From assembly GCA_963793025.1 (NCBI GenBank), contig CAWBYL010000005.1:1-64000 (forward strand): a stretch of 64,000 nt of DNA, given 5' to 3'. Under the pieces are notes generated by a model that was not told the DNA's origin, did no database searches, and saw nothing but the letters and a program-made list of their open reading frames with translations. Below are positions 24,725 to 33,932 of this stretch, piece by piece. Source of the DNA: CAWBYL01 sp963793025 (GTDB lineage: Bacteria > Actinomycetota > Acidimicrobiia > Acidimicrobiales > Acidimicrobilacustridaceae). The translations under genes were made by a program, and so were the position numbers. Each line of letters opens with the position of its first letter. Positions within the stretch are counted from its first letter, which is position 1.

Positions 24725-26427
24725 ATGACCACGAACGACCTGATCATCCGCGGCGGCGACGTCGTCGACGGCACGGGCGCACCATCGGTGCGGGCCGATG
24801 TCCGGGTGCGCGACGGGCGCATCACCGAGGTCGGCCCCGATCTGGTGCCCGACGGGGAGCCGGAGATCGACGCCGCCGGTGCCGTCGTCACGCCCGGGTT
24901 CATCGACACCCACGCCCACACCGATCCCCAGGTCTTCTGGGATCCGACCCTCGATCCCGAGCCCCTCCACGGTGTGACCACCATGCTGGTGGGCAACTGC
25001 AGCCTCTCGCTCTACCCGGTGTCGGAGGCCACGCGAGGCACGGTGTCGGATCTGTTCGCCTACATCGAGGACGTGCCCCGGCACCTGTTCGACGACGAGG
25101 TCCCGTGGAGTTGGTCCGACTACGCCGGATACCGCGACACGGTGAACGCCACCGGCGCCGGCACCAACCTGGCCGCCCTGGTGGGCCACAGCCCGCTCCG
25201 CCTCCTCGTCATGGGTGACGACGCCTGGACCCGAGCGGCCGACGCCCGCGAGATCGCGGCCATGGCCACGTTGTTCGACGCGGCGATGGCGGCGGGGGCC
25301 TGGGGGCTGTCGACGTCGTTGCTCGACGTCGACAAGGACGGTCGCCCGGTTCCCTCCCGTGCCGCTGCGGGAGACGAGCTCGACGCCCTCCTCGACGTCA
25401 TCGGCGGGTTACGGACGGGGCCTGGTCGAGATGGTGCCCGGCCCTGCTCGGCGACTCACCCGAGGTCGAGCTGGAGGCCATGGCCCGCCGCTCGGGCACC
25501 CGGGGCATCCCCTTCACGTGGACGGGCTTCACCCACACCGATTCGGATCCGTCACGCACGTGGCGCTGGGTCGAGATGGCGGAGCGGCTGGCCACCGAGG
25601 GCATCGGGTTCTACCCACAGCTGTCGCCCCGCACCATCGACTTCCGCCTCAACTGGGACTCGTCGATGATGTTCATGTCCATGCCCGAGGGTTGGCACCG
25701 CATCGTCGCCGCAGACCACGACGAGAAGCTCCGCCTCCTCGGTGACCCGGAGTGGCGCCGCACCGCGCGTGAGGAGTGGGACCGCACCGAGCGTGCCCTG
25801 TTCCCGCACCGTCGCCTGGAGGCGGTGCGCTTCGTCGAGGTCGTGGGCGCCGAGAACGAGCAGTGGCGGGGCCGGAGCCTCGCCGATCTGGTCGACACGG
25901 TGGGAGGGCACCCCTCGGACGTCTTCGCCGACTTCGTGGCGGCCAACGATGCCCGCCCGGGCGTGGTCGCCGTGGGGGTCTCCAACGCCGACGTCGACGG
26001 GGTGGCCCGCACCCTGCTGGATCCGTCGGTGCTGATCAGCTCATCCGACGCCGGCGCCCACATGCAGATGCTGTGCGCCTCGGGCGACACCACGCTCCTG
26101 CTCACCCGCCACGTCCGCGAGCGCGCCGACTTCACCCTCGAGGCCGCGGTCCACGAGCTCACCGGTCGTCAGGCCGACGTGTTCGGCTTCCACGGCCGAG
26201 GCCGAATCGCCGCCGGCCAGGTGGCCGACCTCGCCGTGTTCGCGCTGGACGAGCTCGACTACGGCGCCGACGAGTTCGTGCACGACCTCCCCGCGGGTGG
26301 TGCCCGCCTTCGTCGCCCCGACGGCGGCTACCGGGCCACCGTGGTGGCCGGAGTGCCCGTTCAACTCGACGGCAAGATCACCGGGTCGCTCCCGGGGCGG
26401 GTCATCAGCGCAGCCGACGGAGCCTGA
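24725..26427 (+). CDS. D-aminoacylase/amidohydrolase-3 family enzyme, two extra bases
   Basis: ATG 24725. The N-terminal beta-sandwich (LIIRGGDVVDGTGAPSVRAD) leads into the metal site FIDTHAHTDPQVFWDP, then HGVTTMLVGNCSLSLYPV. Two extra bases, a G at about 25406 (in GGCGGGTT) and a C at about 25441 (in CGGCCCTG), break the frame within the 40 bases after LLDVIGG; removing them restores 566 residues, the usual length. The rest reads TWTGFTHTDSDPSRTW, SSDAGAHMQMLCASGDTT and the C-terminal GRIAAGQVADLAVFALDEL. These enzymes hydrolyse N-acyl D-amino acids or related amides or hydantoins with zinc. Two homopolymer errors so close together suggest sequencing trouble rather than decay. Confidence 0.7.
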
Positions 26428-26489
26428 CAGCCGCAGCCAGCACAGGCGAGAAGGCGTCCGGGATCTCGGTCCCCCTGGATCCAGGAGTC

Positions 26490-27239
26490 TCAGGAGAACT
26501 TGGTCCGGGGCCGGTCGAGCATCACGCCGTCGACCTCGAGGTCCACCTTCTCGTTGTAGAAGCACACCAGCCCGGCGACGCCCAAGGACTCCGGCAGCGG
26601 GGTGGGGTAGCTCCACGCCAGGTCCTCGTGGCTGGCCGTCGCGGTCGTGACGCTCCAGTAGCGGGCGAAACCCTTGTAGGGGCAGCCCGACGAGGAGTCG
26701 GTGGCGGTGAGCTTCTCCATGGCGACGTGGGTGTGGGGCAGGTAGTAGCGGGTCGGGAGTCCGGTCTCGAACAGCAGCGTCGGATGAGCGGAATCGGCGA
26801 CCACCTCGCCGTCGACGATCACCCGCACGTGGCGCGACGAGGAGAGGATGTCGACCCGTGTCCCCGGATTTCGAGGGTGGACGTGGACCTCGACGTCCTC
26901 CTCGAACCAGGCGTCCATGGCGTCCCACTCGAACCGCACCAGGCCCCGCAGCTCCTCGACCGGGGAGTCGACGTGGCTCCAGGCTGCGTCGGCAGTGGAG
27001 TCGCCGTCGACCACGAGGTCGTACCGGGTGCCCTCGCCGCGGCGGGGGGAGCGAAGCGTGTTGCCGTTGGCCACGAGCTCGCCGGCCACGTCGTCGACCG
27101 GGATGTACCAGGCCGGGTAGTAGGGGTTCTCCCAGACCAGGCGCACGTCCCGGCTGTCGACGACCGTGCGGCCATGGTTGACGCCTCGAACCCACTTCGG
27201 GTTGCGTTCGATCCGGATGCGCGTCTGCGATTCGCTCAT
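26490..27239 (-). CDS. Double DUF427 protein
   Basis: 249 residues with two copies of the DUF427 beta-tent fold: the first around VRLVWENPYYPAWYIP and RGEGTRYDLVVDG, the second around VRVIVDGEVVADS, LFETGLPTRYYLP, GCPYKGFARYWSV and CFYNEKVDLEVDGV. The ARxxxxF..P type strand pairs and the conserved Glu and Tyr are typical. DUF427 proteins are common in actinobacteria; no reaction is established. It converges on the D-aminoacylase stop and precedes an SDR on the same strand by 63 bases. Confidence 0.75.
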   Translation of the reverse strand: MSESQTRIRIERNPKWVRGVNHGRTVVDSRDVRLVWENPYYPAWYIPVDDVAGELVANGNTLRSPRRGEGTRYDLVVDGDSTADAAWSHVDSPVEELRGLVRFEWDAMDAWFEEDVEVHVHPRNPGTRVDILSSSRHVRVIVDGEVVADSAHPTLLFETGLPTRYYLPHTHVAMEKLTATDSSSGCPYKGFARYWSVTTATASHEDLAWSYPTPLPESLGVAGLVCFYNEKVDLEVDGVMLDRPRTKFS

Positions 27240-27302
27240 GTGGTGGCGAACGTCTCCGCTGGTGGCGTCATTCCTGTCCGTCGGGGCACGCGAACGTGGT
27301 GG

Positions 27303-28223
27303 TCACGCGATGACGAGGGGGATGCCGGTCTCGCGCTCGGAGACCTTCCAGAGCGTGGCGATGGCCTTGGCCCGGCCCGGTCGCAGGACGGGTCGGCGCA
27401 CCGCCGGACCGTTGCTGGCGAACCGGGGGGCGTACAGCTGGCCTCCGGCGGCGTGAGGGTCGGTGGCCGCACGGATCTGGGGGAGGGCACCCTGGGCGGC
27501 GTCCATGCCCATGAGCTCGGTCAATCGGTGGGCAGCGGGGCCGAGGAAGCCGGTCCCGCCCTCGGCCACCGTGGTGGCCTGGAGATCGGTGTTCGAGAGT
27601 CCGGGGTGGGCGGACAGGCTCTGGGCTCGCACGCCGGCCTGCTCGAAGGCCTCCTGCAGGCCTTCGGCGAAGTGGTAGTTGGCCAACTTGGCCTGCCCGT
27701 AGGCCCCCCACGGGCTGTAGCGCCCTTCGAGGTGGGGGTTGGCTGGATCGACGGCCCGTCCCATGTGGCGGGCCGTGCTGGTGACCGTGACCACCCGCGC
27801 GGCATCGGCGGCCACCAGAGCCGGCATCAGCTGAGCGGTCAGGGCCCAGTGGCCGAGGTGGTTGACACCGAACTGCATCTCGAAGTCGTCATCGGTCCGC
27901 TGCTCGGGCATCGCCATCAGCCCGGCGTTGTTGACGAGGATGTCGATCGTCGGGTGGGCGGTGAGTGTCTGGCTGGCCGCCTCGTGGATCGAAGCCAGCG
28001 AGCCGAGGTCGAGCGGGACGATCTCGATCGAGGCGTCCGGCGTGTCGGCCCGGATCTCCGTGACGGCCGACGCCGCCTTCGTCTGGTTGCGGGCGGCCAT
28101 CACGACGTGGGCCCCCTTGCCCGCCAGTGCCTTGGCCGTCTCCAGACCGAGGCCTCCGTTCGCGCCGGTCACGACGGCCACCCGGCCGGTGAGATCAGGG
28201 ATGGATGCCCGGGTGTACGCCAT
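27303..28223 (-). CDS. Short-chain dehydrogenase (retinol dehydrogenase-like)
   Basis: 306 residues from the ATG at 28223, with GGAGGAAC before it. The Rossmann motif TGANGGLGLETA, NNAG (LVNNAGLM), NHLGHW and a catalytic region with Ser in VTSTARH and YGQAKLAN (Tyr-x3-Lys) identify the WW-oxidoreductase/retinol dehydrogenase-like SDR group, which has a C-terminal extension like the one here. Actinobacterial members often act on hydroxylated lipids or secondary metabolites. Cofactor is probably NADP. The substrate cannot be inferred. Divergent from the pentapeptide lipoprotein gene. Confidence 0.75.
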   Translation of the reverse strand: MAYTRASIPDLTGRVAVVTGANGGLGLETAKALAGKGAHVVMAARNQTKAASAVTEIRADTPDASIEIVPLDLGSLASIHEAASQTLTAHPTIDILVNNAGLMAMPEQRTDDDFEMQFGVNHLGHWALTAQLMPALVAADAARVVTVTSTARHMGRAVDPANPHLEGRYSPWGAYGQAKLANYHFAEGLQEAFEQAGVRAQSLSAHPGLSNTDLQATTVAEGGTGFLGPAAHRLTELMGMDAAQGALPQIRAATDPHAAGGQLYAPRFASNGPAVRRPVLRPGRAKAIATLWKVSERETGIPLVIA

Positions 28224-28387
28224 GTGTTCCTCCGGCTCGGTCTCCGACGAACCTAGGGGAGCCATGGGCTTGGTCCACCTTCGGGGCCGGGTGCTTCCGG
28301 AAGCGGCGAAGCGCGCCCGGTCAAGGAGCGCGCCCGACGCGCCGATCCCTTGGGCGGTCAGCGGACAGGGAGGACACAGAGGAGACC

Positions 28388-29782
28388 ATGGCGACCACCA
28401 GGCGGAGATTCGTTGCGATCGGGGCATTGCTGGTCACCTTGGCCGTGCTGGCCGGGTGCGGGAGCGATTCCGCGGCGCAGGGATCGACGGGTACCACGGT
28501 CGACGAAGGCACGACGGTTCCGCCGTCGACGCCCGCCCCGAAGTCGGTGACCATCGACTCGTCGAGTCCCTACTACGTCGCCGCCAAGGCCCTGTTCGGC
28601 GCCCAGGTCCAGGCCGGCACCGTCGTTGGTGGTTGCACGATCAACGCCTACACGAAGTGCCCCGGAGCCGAGCTCGCCGGCCAGTACCTCCAGGGAGCGT
28701 TCCTGGCCTACTCGGACCTGAGCGGCGCCAACCTCTCGAAGGTCAACCTGCTCCAGGCCGACCTCGCCTTCGCCACCCTCGACGGTGCCGATCTCAGCGG
28801 AACCCAGATCAACGCCACGTCCACCACCAAGGCCTCGTTCCGCGACGCGAACCTGACGGGCAGCCAATGGGTGTTGGTCGCCGGGGCCGACACCGACTTC
28901 AGCGGGGCCGACCTGAAAGAGGCGAACTTCACCTCCGCCCAGCTGACGTCGTCGACGATGCGCGGCGCGGACCTCACCGGCGCCAACCTGGCGCTGGCCG
29001 ACCTCACCGGGGTCGACCTCGCCGACGCCAAGCTCGACGACGTCAACTTCTGCCAGACCACGATGCCCGACGGTTCGATCCGCAACCCTCAGAGCTCGGC
29101 GGAGGCGGCCATCGCGGCCTGCGGGAACAACCCGCCGAGCACCGATCCGCCGCTGGAGCTCACCCCGATCAACCCCTACTTCACGCTGGCTCTCACCTAT
29201 GACGCTCCGTTCGTCGCCGTCGGGACGACGGTCGGCGGGTGTCGCCTGGAGCCCCGAACGACGTGCAAGGAAGCCGACCTGGCCCGCCAGGAGCTCACCG
29301 GCGCCGTGCTCCCGTACTCCCGTGTCCAGGGGGCGAACTTCTCGGGCTCGGACATGGACGCCGTCGTGCTCGATCTCGCCGAGGGCGAGGGGGCCGAGCT
29401 GCGCGGCATCACCTTCGTCGGCGGCAGCATGGCCAACGGGCACTTCCGGCTGGCTGACCTCTCGGGCGCCCAGCTGGTGTTCGCCTCGCTGAACGGTGCC
29501 GACCTCCGCGACGCGAAACTCGTCAAGGCCAACCTCAGCTTCGGGTCCATCGTGGGCGCCGACGCCTCGGGAGCCGATCTCACCGGGGTGCAGCTACCCG
29601 ACAGCAACGCCAACGGCACGAACTTCTCCGGGGCGAACCTCTCGGGTGCCAACCTGACCAACGCCGACCTCACCGGAGCGAACCTCGACGGCGCCAACCT
29701 CGACGGCGCGACCTTCTGCAACACGCTGATGCCCGACGCCACGGTCCGCAACCCGGTGAAGGGCCTCTGTCCGGACCAGTGA
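28388..29782 (+). CDS. Two-module pentapeptide-repeat lipoprotein
   Basis: 464 residues from ATG 28388 with GGAG upstream. A signal peptide with lipobox LAVLAGC anchors it outside the membrane; a Thr/Pro-rich linker follows. Two similar modules are seen. Each starts with TVVGGC and a segment with a second Cys, runs through A-D/N-L-x-x repeats (for example LSGANLSKVNLLQADLAFAT in the first and FSGANLSGANLTNADLTGAN in the second) and ends with a near-identical motif, FCQTTMPDGSIRNP or FCNTLMPDATVRNP. A spacer of about 40 residues separates them. Pentapeptide repeats form a right-handed quadrilateral helix; some mimic DNA, but an exported lipoprotein more likely has a structural or binding role. 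The paired Cys may close each helix. Confidence 0.75.
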   Translation: MATTRRRFVAIGALLVTLAVLAGCGSDSAAQGSTGTTVDEGTTVPPSTPAPKSVTIDSSSPYYVAAKALFGAQVQAGTVVGGCTINAYTKCPGAELAGQYLQGAFLAYSDLSGANLSKVNLLQADLAFATLDGADLSGTQINATSTTKASFRDANLTGSQWVLVAGADTDFSGADLKEANFTSAQLTSSTMRGADLTGANLALADLTGVDLADAKLDDVNFCQTTMPDGSIRNPQSSAEAAIAACGNNPPSTDPPLELTPINPYFTLALTYDAPFVAVGTTVGGCRLEPRTTCKEADLARQELTGAVLPYSRVQGANFSGSDMDAVVLDLAEGEGAELRGITFVGGSMANGHFRLADLSGAQLVFASLNGADLRDAKLVKANLSFGSIVGADASGADLTGVQLPDSNANGTNFSGANLSGANLTNADLTGANLDGANLDGATFCNTLMPDATVRNPVKGLCPDQ

Positions 29783-29899
29783 CCGGAGGTCCGGGTCACA
29801 CCAGGCCGGCGCCATGCTGTGATCCTCTCGATCGTCCACTCGCCGGCGATCGTTCGAGGCCCCGGGCGCTCTACTGTCTGGCCGGGGAAAGGAGGGGTC

Positions 29900-30433
29900 A
29901 TGGACGAGCAGTTCGTTCCGCTGGTGGCGGTCGAGGATCTACCGGAGGACCTCGAGGCGCAGTGGGAGGCCACCGAGCGTCCGGGTCTGCAGGACTTCAT
30001 CCGACTGATGGCCCACGCGCCCGACCACTTCCGGCGCTACAACGACGTCTACGGCCAGCTGCGCTTCGACAACCACCTCGGACCCCGTGTGACCGAGCTC
30101 GTGCGCATCGCCGTCGCCCAGACCACCCGTTGCCAGGTGTGCATGGCCGGTCGACACCCCACCGCCGTCGCCGCCGGACTCGACGACGAGCTGGTCGCCG
30201 AGATCGGTTCGTCCGAACCGTCGCTGATGGACGACGCCGAGCATGCCGCCGTCGTGTTCGCCACGAAGTTCGCCACCGACCACCTCTCGGTGACCGACGC
30301 CGACAAGGCGGCGCTGCGCCGTCACTTCACACCCGAGCAGGTCGTCGAACTGGCCCTGTTGTGCGTGATGTGCCTCGTGGGGCGCTTCTCCGCCCTCGTC
30401 GGGCTCGAGGAGCAGTCCTGCCCGGTGGACTGA
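29900..30433 (+). CDS. Carboxymuconolactone decarboxylase/AhpD-like protein
   Basis: 177 residues from ATG 29900 with AGGAGGGG just before it. The fold is the all-helical AhpD type; the redox motif is QTTRCQVCMAGRH, a Cys-x2-Cys followed by a His, as in peroxidase-associated AhpD. Further C-terminal helices carry a third and fourth Cys (LALLCVMCLVGRF). Such proteins act as thiol oxidoreductases or decarboxylases; the CxxC favours an antioxidant role. No peroxidase gene is adjacent. Convergent with the flavoprotein gene to the right. Confidence 0.75.
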   Translation: MDEQFVPLVAVEDLPEDLEAQWEATERPGLQDFIRLMAHAPDHFRRYNDVYGQLRFDNHLGPRVTELVRIAVAQTTRCQVCMAGRHPTAVAAGLDDELVAEIGSSEPSLMDDAEHAAVVFATKFATDHLSVTDADKAALRRHFTPEQVVELALLCVMCLVGRFSALVGLEEQSCPVD

Positions 30434-30509
30434 CACCTGTCTGTGCCGCCGCCGGCGCGCTCGAGCGACGACGAGGGTCCCGGGGTGGTCGGAGCGGTGG
30501 CGCCGAGCT

Positions 30510-31922
30510 TCAGGTGTGCTCGTAGATGCGGGCCCGCTCGGCCGGCGTGGCATCCGCGGCGAAGGTGTCCAGCTTCTCCAGGGCGGGGAACAGCGCGGTG
30601 AACAGCCGGTTCTGGAGCTCGTGCACCCGCTCGGTGTCGGGTTCGGTCCGCAGCGCGCCCAGCAGGTCGAGGCGGCAGGAGTTGATCCACGCCTGGATGT
30701 CGGCCTCACTCGCCCACGCCGTCTCGTTGCGCATCCCCACGAGGACGTGGCGCAGCCAGTCGAACGGGGTCTGGGGCCAGGGGTTGGGCTGGCAGAGCCG
30801 GTCCTTCTCGGCGGTGGTGCGGGCGGTGGTCTCGAGGTAGCCCGTCAGCGCGGCCGAGAGGGAGAGGTTCACCCGGGTGACGGCCTGGAGAGTGATCAGG
30901 TCGTCGGTGAAGATCGGCTTCGGCGGGTTGTCACTGAGCCCGGCGGAGGCACAGTGAACGATGAGATGGTCGGGCGTGGACGGGATCGACCCATGGTCGA
31001 GCACGATCTCGTGGGGCTCGACGCGGGTGACGTGACCGAGGCGGACCACGTTGGTGATCCGGCGCAGCTGTTCGAGCTCGCCCGGGCTGACGGTGCCGCC
31101 CCGCATCATCACCGGCTCGATGCTCGGATCGATGCGCATCACGACACCTCGGCGCTCGATCGTCTCGAAGACCTCGGTGACCGTGGCGCACGTCATGACG
31201 GCCTCCAACTGCTCCACCACCCCTTGGAGGGTGGCGAGCACGCCGTCACCGGGTTGGAAGCAGCGGCGGTTCAACAGCCAGGCGTCGCCCGGTCGGATCC
31301 AGGTGATGTCATCGGGTGTGGTGCCCCGATCGAGGAGCCAGCACGCGGCGTCGAGCCCCGTCTTGCCCCCGCCCACGATCACGAAGCCGGCCGGGCGGTG
31401 CTCCATCCTGGTCAGCTCGCCGACGGGGATCCAGCGAACCTCGTCGGAGACGGCGAACGGGGGCGGGTCGACGGCCGGGACACGAGACGCCATGTAGGTG
31501 GCGTCCACGACCCTGCGCCGCACCCTGACGTCGGTGACCTCGTCGGTCAACCGGCATCGGAACCGGCCATCGCCCTCGTAGTCGCTCATGGGGAAGAACC
31601 GGACCCGACCCGAGGCCAGGAGGCGGTGGCGCATGACCTCGTCGTAGTAGCCACAGATCTCGGTGCCGGAAGCACGTTCGTAGAACCCGCTGTCCGGCCC
31701 GGTCTCCTCGATCCGGTCGAGTCCGAGGGGCGTCGAGTTGACGCCGTAGTTCATCGAGGGCTGGTGCAGCTGGACGAACGGGTACGAGTCCAACCAGTGG
31801 CCGCCGGGGCCGTGGCGCCGGTCGATCATGACGACGTCGGCGTCGGAGCCCTCGATGAGGGCGTCCACGAAGCTCATCCCGATGGCGCCGGCTCCGACGA
31901 CGAGGTAGTCGGTCTCGAGCAT
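30510..31922 (-). CDS. FAD/NAD(P)-binding oxidoreductase (flavin monooxygenase-like)
   Basis: 470 residues from ATG 31922. The first dinucleotide-binding motif, VVGAGAIGMSFVDAL, is at the N-terminus with IDRRHGPGGHW after it, and the second, IVGGGKTGLDAACWLLDRG, at about residue 195, typical of class B or FMO-like enzymes with FAD then NAD(P) domains. The C-terminal region is helical. The motif GGHWLDSYPFVQLHQPS resembles a widespread actinobacterial group annotated as NAD(P)/FAD-dependent oxidoreductase of unknown substrate. It is followed on the same strand by nothing close, and preceded 72 bases upstream by the mycofactocin-type SDR, so the two may form an operon. Confidence 0.75.
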   Translation of the reverse strand: MLETDYLVVGAGAIGMSFVDALIEGSDADVVMIDRRHGPGGHWLDSYPFVQLHQPSMNYGVNSTPLGLDRIEETGPDSGFYERASGTEICGYYDEVMRHRLLASGRVRFFPMSDYEGDGRFRCRLTDEVTDVRVRRRVVDATYMASRVPAVDPPPFAVSDEVRWIPVGELTRMEHRPAGFVIVGGGKTGLDAACWLLDRGTTPDDITWIRPGDAWLLNRRCFQPGDGVLATLQGVVEQLEAVMTCATVTEVFETIERRGVVMRIDPSIEPVMMRGGTVSPGELEQLRRITNVVRLGHVTRVEPHEIVLDHGSIPSTPDHLIVHCASAGLSDNPPKPIFTDDLITLQAVTRVNLSLSAALTGYLETTARTTAEKDRLCQPNPWPQTPFDWLRHVLVGMRNETAWASEADIQAWINSCRLDLLGALRTEPDTERVHELQNRLFTALFPALEKLDTFAADATPAERARIYEHT

Positions 31923-31994
31923 GGATCGCTCCGATCGGGATCGATGGCGGGAACGTGCGGTCGAGGCGGGGGCCACCGCCCATGGCTCGCGACG

Positions 31995-32849
31995 TCAGAC
32001 GGGGCCGTTCGGGAACTTGAGCAGCGAGGCGGCATCGACCCGGATCTGCTGGCCGGTGATGTACCTCGACTCCTCCGAAGCGAGGAACACCGCGAGGTTG
32101 GCGATGTCGACGGGCTCGACGTAGGGGATGGGCATGCCCTGGAAGTAGGTGAACCGGGGCTCGGCGTCCTCGCGCGTGGGGTTCTCGATGTCGGGGCAGA
32201 ACACCCGGTAGATGCCGTCGTTCTGGATGAGGTGCGTGTTCACGTTGGTCGGGTGCATGCAGTTCACCCGGATGAAGCGGGGCGAGAGGTGCAGGGCCAT
32301 CTGCTCGGTGTAGGTCATCAACACGTTCTTGGCCCACCCGTAGCCGGCGCCGCCCGGGTCGGACTGCACGGTGTTGGCCATCATCGCCGCGGTCGAACCG
32401 GTGATGACGATCGACGCCCCGTCGGGCAGGTGGGGGAGGGTCACGGCGATCGCGTTCATGACCCCGAGCAGGTCGACGTCGGTGGCGTCGACGAAGTCCA
32501 TGGCGTTCGGCTTGGCCGTGTTCATGGGGCAGATGCCGGCGTTGGCGACGACGATGTCGAGCCGCCCGAGCTCTCGGACGCCCTCGTCCACGGCGGCTCG
32601 CAGCTCGCTGCGCTCCCGCACGTCGGCCTGGCGGCTGACGATCCGGCGGCCGGTGGCCTTCACCAGCCGTTCTGTCTCCATCAGGTCCTCGGGCGTGGCC
32701 AGCGGGTACGGGTTCGAGGCGATCTGCGCGCAGATGTCGACGGCGATGATGTCGGCGCCCTCCTCGGCCATGCGGACCGCGTGGGCTCGACCCTGGCCTC
32801 GTGCCGCTCCGGTGATGAAGGCGACCTTGCCCTCGAGGCGTTCCCCCAT
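31995..32849 (-). CDS. Mycofactocin-coupled SDR family oxidoreductase
   Basis: 284 residues from ATG 32849. TGAARGQGRAHA is the Rossmann loop; DICAQIASNPYPLATPEDL followed by RLVKATGRRIVSRQADVRE is the long insertion characteristic of the carveol-dehydrogenase-like, mycofactocin-coupled SDRs (TIGR03971 type), which carry a non-exchangeable NAD. The catalytic part has GSTAAMM and GYGWAKNVLM, where Tyr and Lys are kept. The redox carrier mycofactocin is not encoded in this window. Alcohol substrate, perhaps terpenoid, is unknown. It lies just upstream of the flavoprotein gene on the same strand. Confidence 0.8.
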   Translation of the reverse strand: MGERLEGKVAFITGAARGQGRAHAVRMAEEGADIIAVDICAQIASNPYPLATPEDLMETERLVKATGRRIVSRQADVRERSELRAAVDEGVRELGRLDIVVANAGICPMNTAKPNAMDFVDATDVDLLGVMNAIAVTLPHLPDGASIVITGSTAAMMANTVQSDPGGAGYGWAKNVLMTYTEQMALHLSPRFIRVNCMHPTNVNTHLIQNDGIYRVFCPDIENPTREDAEPRFTYFQGMPIPYVEPVDIANLAVFLASEESRYITGQQIRVDAASLLKFPNGPV

Positions 32850-32895
32850 GCGACTTCCCCCTTCTCGGCGGACGATCCCCGTCCGTGGTGCCACG

Positions 32896-32957
32896 GTACG
32901 GCACCGCACCACCGGCTGCGCCGGTGGTACGGCACCGCACCACCGGCTGCGCCGGCG
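32896..32957. repeat. Two tandem 31-base copies, each containing a hairpin
   Basis: Unit 32896-32926 is repeated at 32927-32957 with one base difference near the end. Within the first copy ACCACCGGC (32909-32917) pairs perfectly with GCCGGTGGT (32921-32929) around a TGC loop. It lies 47 bases upstream of the mycofactocin-type SDR start and could be a stem-loop array or a recent slippage product. Confidence 0.7.
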
Positions 32958-33069
32958 GTTCGCCATCGCTGGCCCGTGCTCGCTGGGGAGGTGCGGGATC
33001 GTCGGGGAGGCCAAAAGGACATGCCCGTACAGCGCGCCTCCTCGAGGCCAACACTTGTCGACGAGCTCC

Positions 33070-33811
33070 CGTCGTGACCACTGATGGCTGGCTTCTCTGG
33101 GTACCGCCCCTGGGCGGGGCCGGAACGGGCATGGGGACGTACTCGGACCAGGTCCGCTCCGCGGTGGCGACGGGAGTTCCTGAGCTGGAGCTGGTCCAGC
33201 CGCAGGCCGCGCAAGCCAGCCGCCGGAGCCGCCCTCTCCGCCTCGGTCCGTGGGGCGCTTACCTCGGGTCTCACGGGCACTGCACCTGGGATCGTTCGAG
33301 TGGAGGGCGAAGGCCCAGAACCTCCGCACGCTCGTCGCCGCCTACGAGCAGGAAGGGCGCGGCTCTGTCCCGCTGGACATCGCCGGACCGGGGCCGGCCG
33401 AGGCGGTGTCGACCGACAGCCCCGCCGTGAGCTACCTCGGCGCGGTGGACGAGGACGAGAAGTGGTCGCACCTGGCGAACCGGACGGCCGGGATCGTGTT
33501 CGGGCCGAGCGGCGGTGGTTTCAAGCTCAAGGTCCTCGACTACGCCACGGCGAGCTTTCCTGTCGTCGGGGCTCGGGGCTCGGGGTCGGGGCTCGGTCGA
33601 CGGGTTCGGGCTGCGCGACGGGGAGACCGGCTTCGAGGTGACGACCGCCGCCGAGGTCCCCGATGCGGTCGCTCGGCTGGCCGGCTCCGACGAGCTGTGG
33701 CAGCGGTGCAGCGAGGGCATCGGGCAGGCGCTCTCCGACTGCACGTTGAAACAGGAGGAGCGGGCCGGCCTCGCCGTGGACGCCCTCCGGTCGGTTTGCG
33801 GGGTGGCCTGA
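33070..33811 (+). pseudogene. Decayed glycosyltransferase gene
   Basis: Pieces of a GT4-type glycosyltransferase are visible in three frames. The first is an N-terminal-like segment around 33090-33170 (GWLLWVPPLGGAGTGMGTYS). A C-terminal half begins near 33280 (LGSFEWRAKAQNLRTLV, LDIAGPGPAE, SYLGAVDEDEKW, PSGGGFKLKVLDYATASFPV). After a frame change in a GGGGCTCGGG-type repeat at 33565-33605 comes the end, VDGFGLRDGETGFEVTTAAE and the stop at 33811. The centre of the enzyme, about 150 residues, is missing. The gene is a relic. GGGFKLKVLDY is the nucleotide-sugar-binding end of the active site in family members with envelope or capsule roles. Confidence 0.55.
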
Positions 33812-33932
33812 GCCCAAGAGGCTCACCGGGCGGTCGAGAGATCTCGAACGGACCTGTAAGAGCGCTGGGGGTCGTCGGTCAGGACCGGTGACGGCTCGGA
33901 CGGACCGAGCTGCAGCCACTGGAGGCCCTCCG

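Noticed and set aside
32896..32957. Possible CRISPR array
   Set aside because: Only two copies, directly adjacent without spacer, and no cas genes.
30516..33077. Long plus-strand open frame
   Set aside because: Antisense to the flavoprotein and mycofactocin-type SDR, both of which have clear cofactor motifs.
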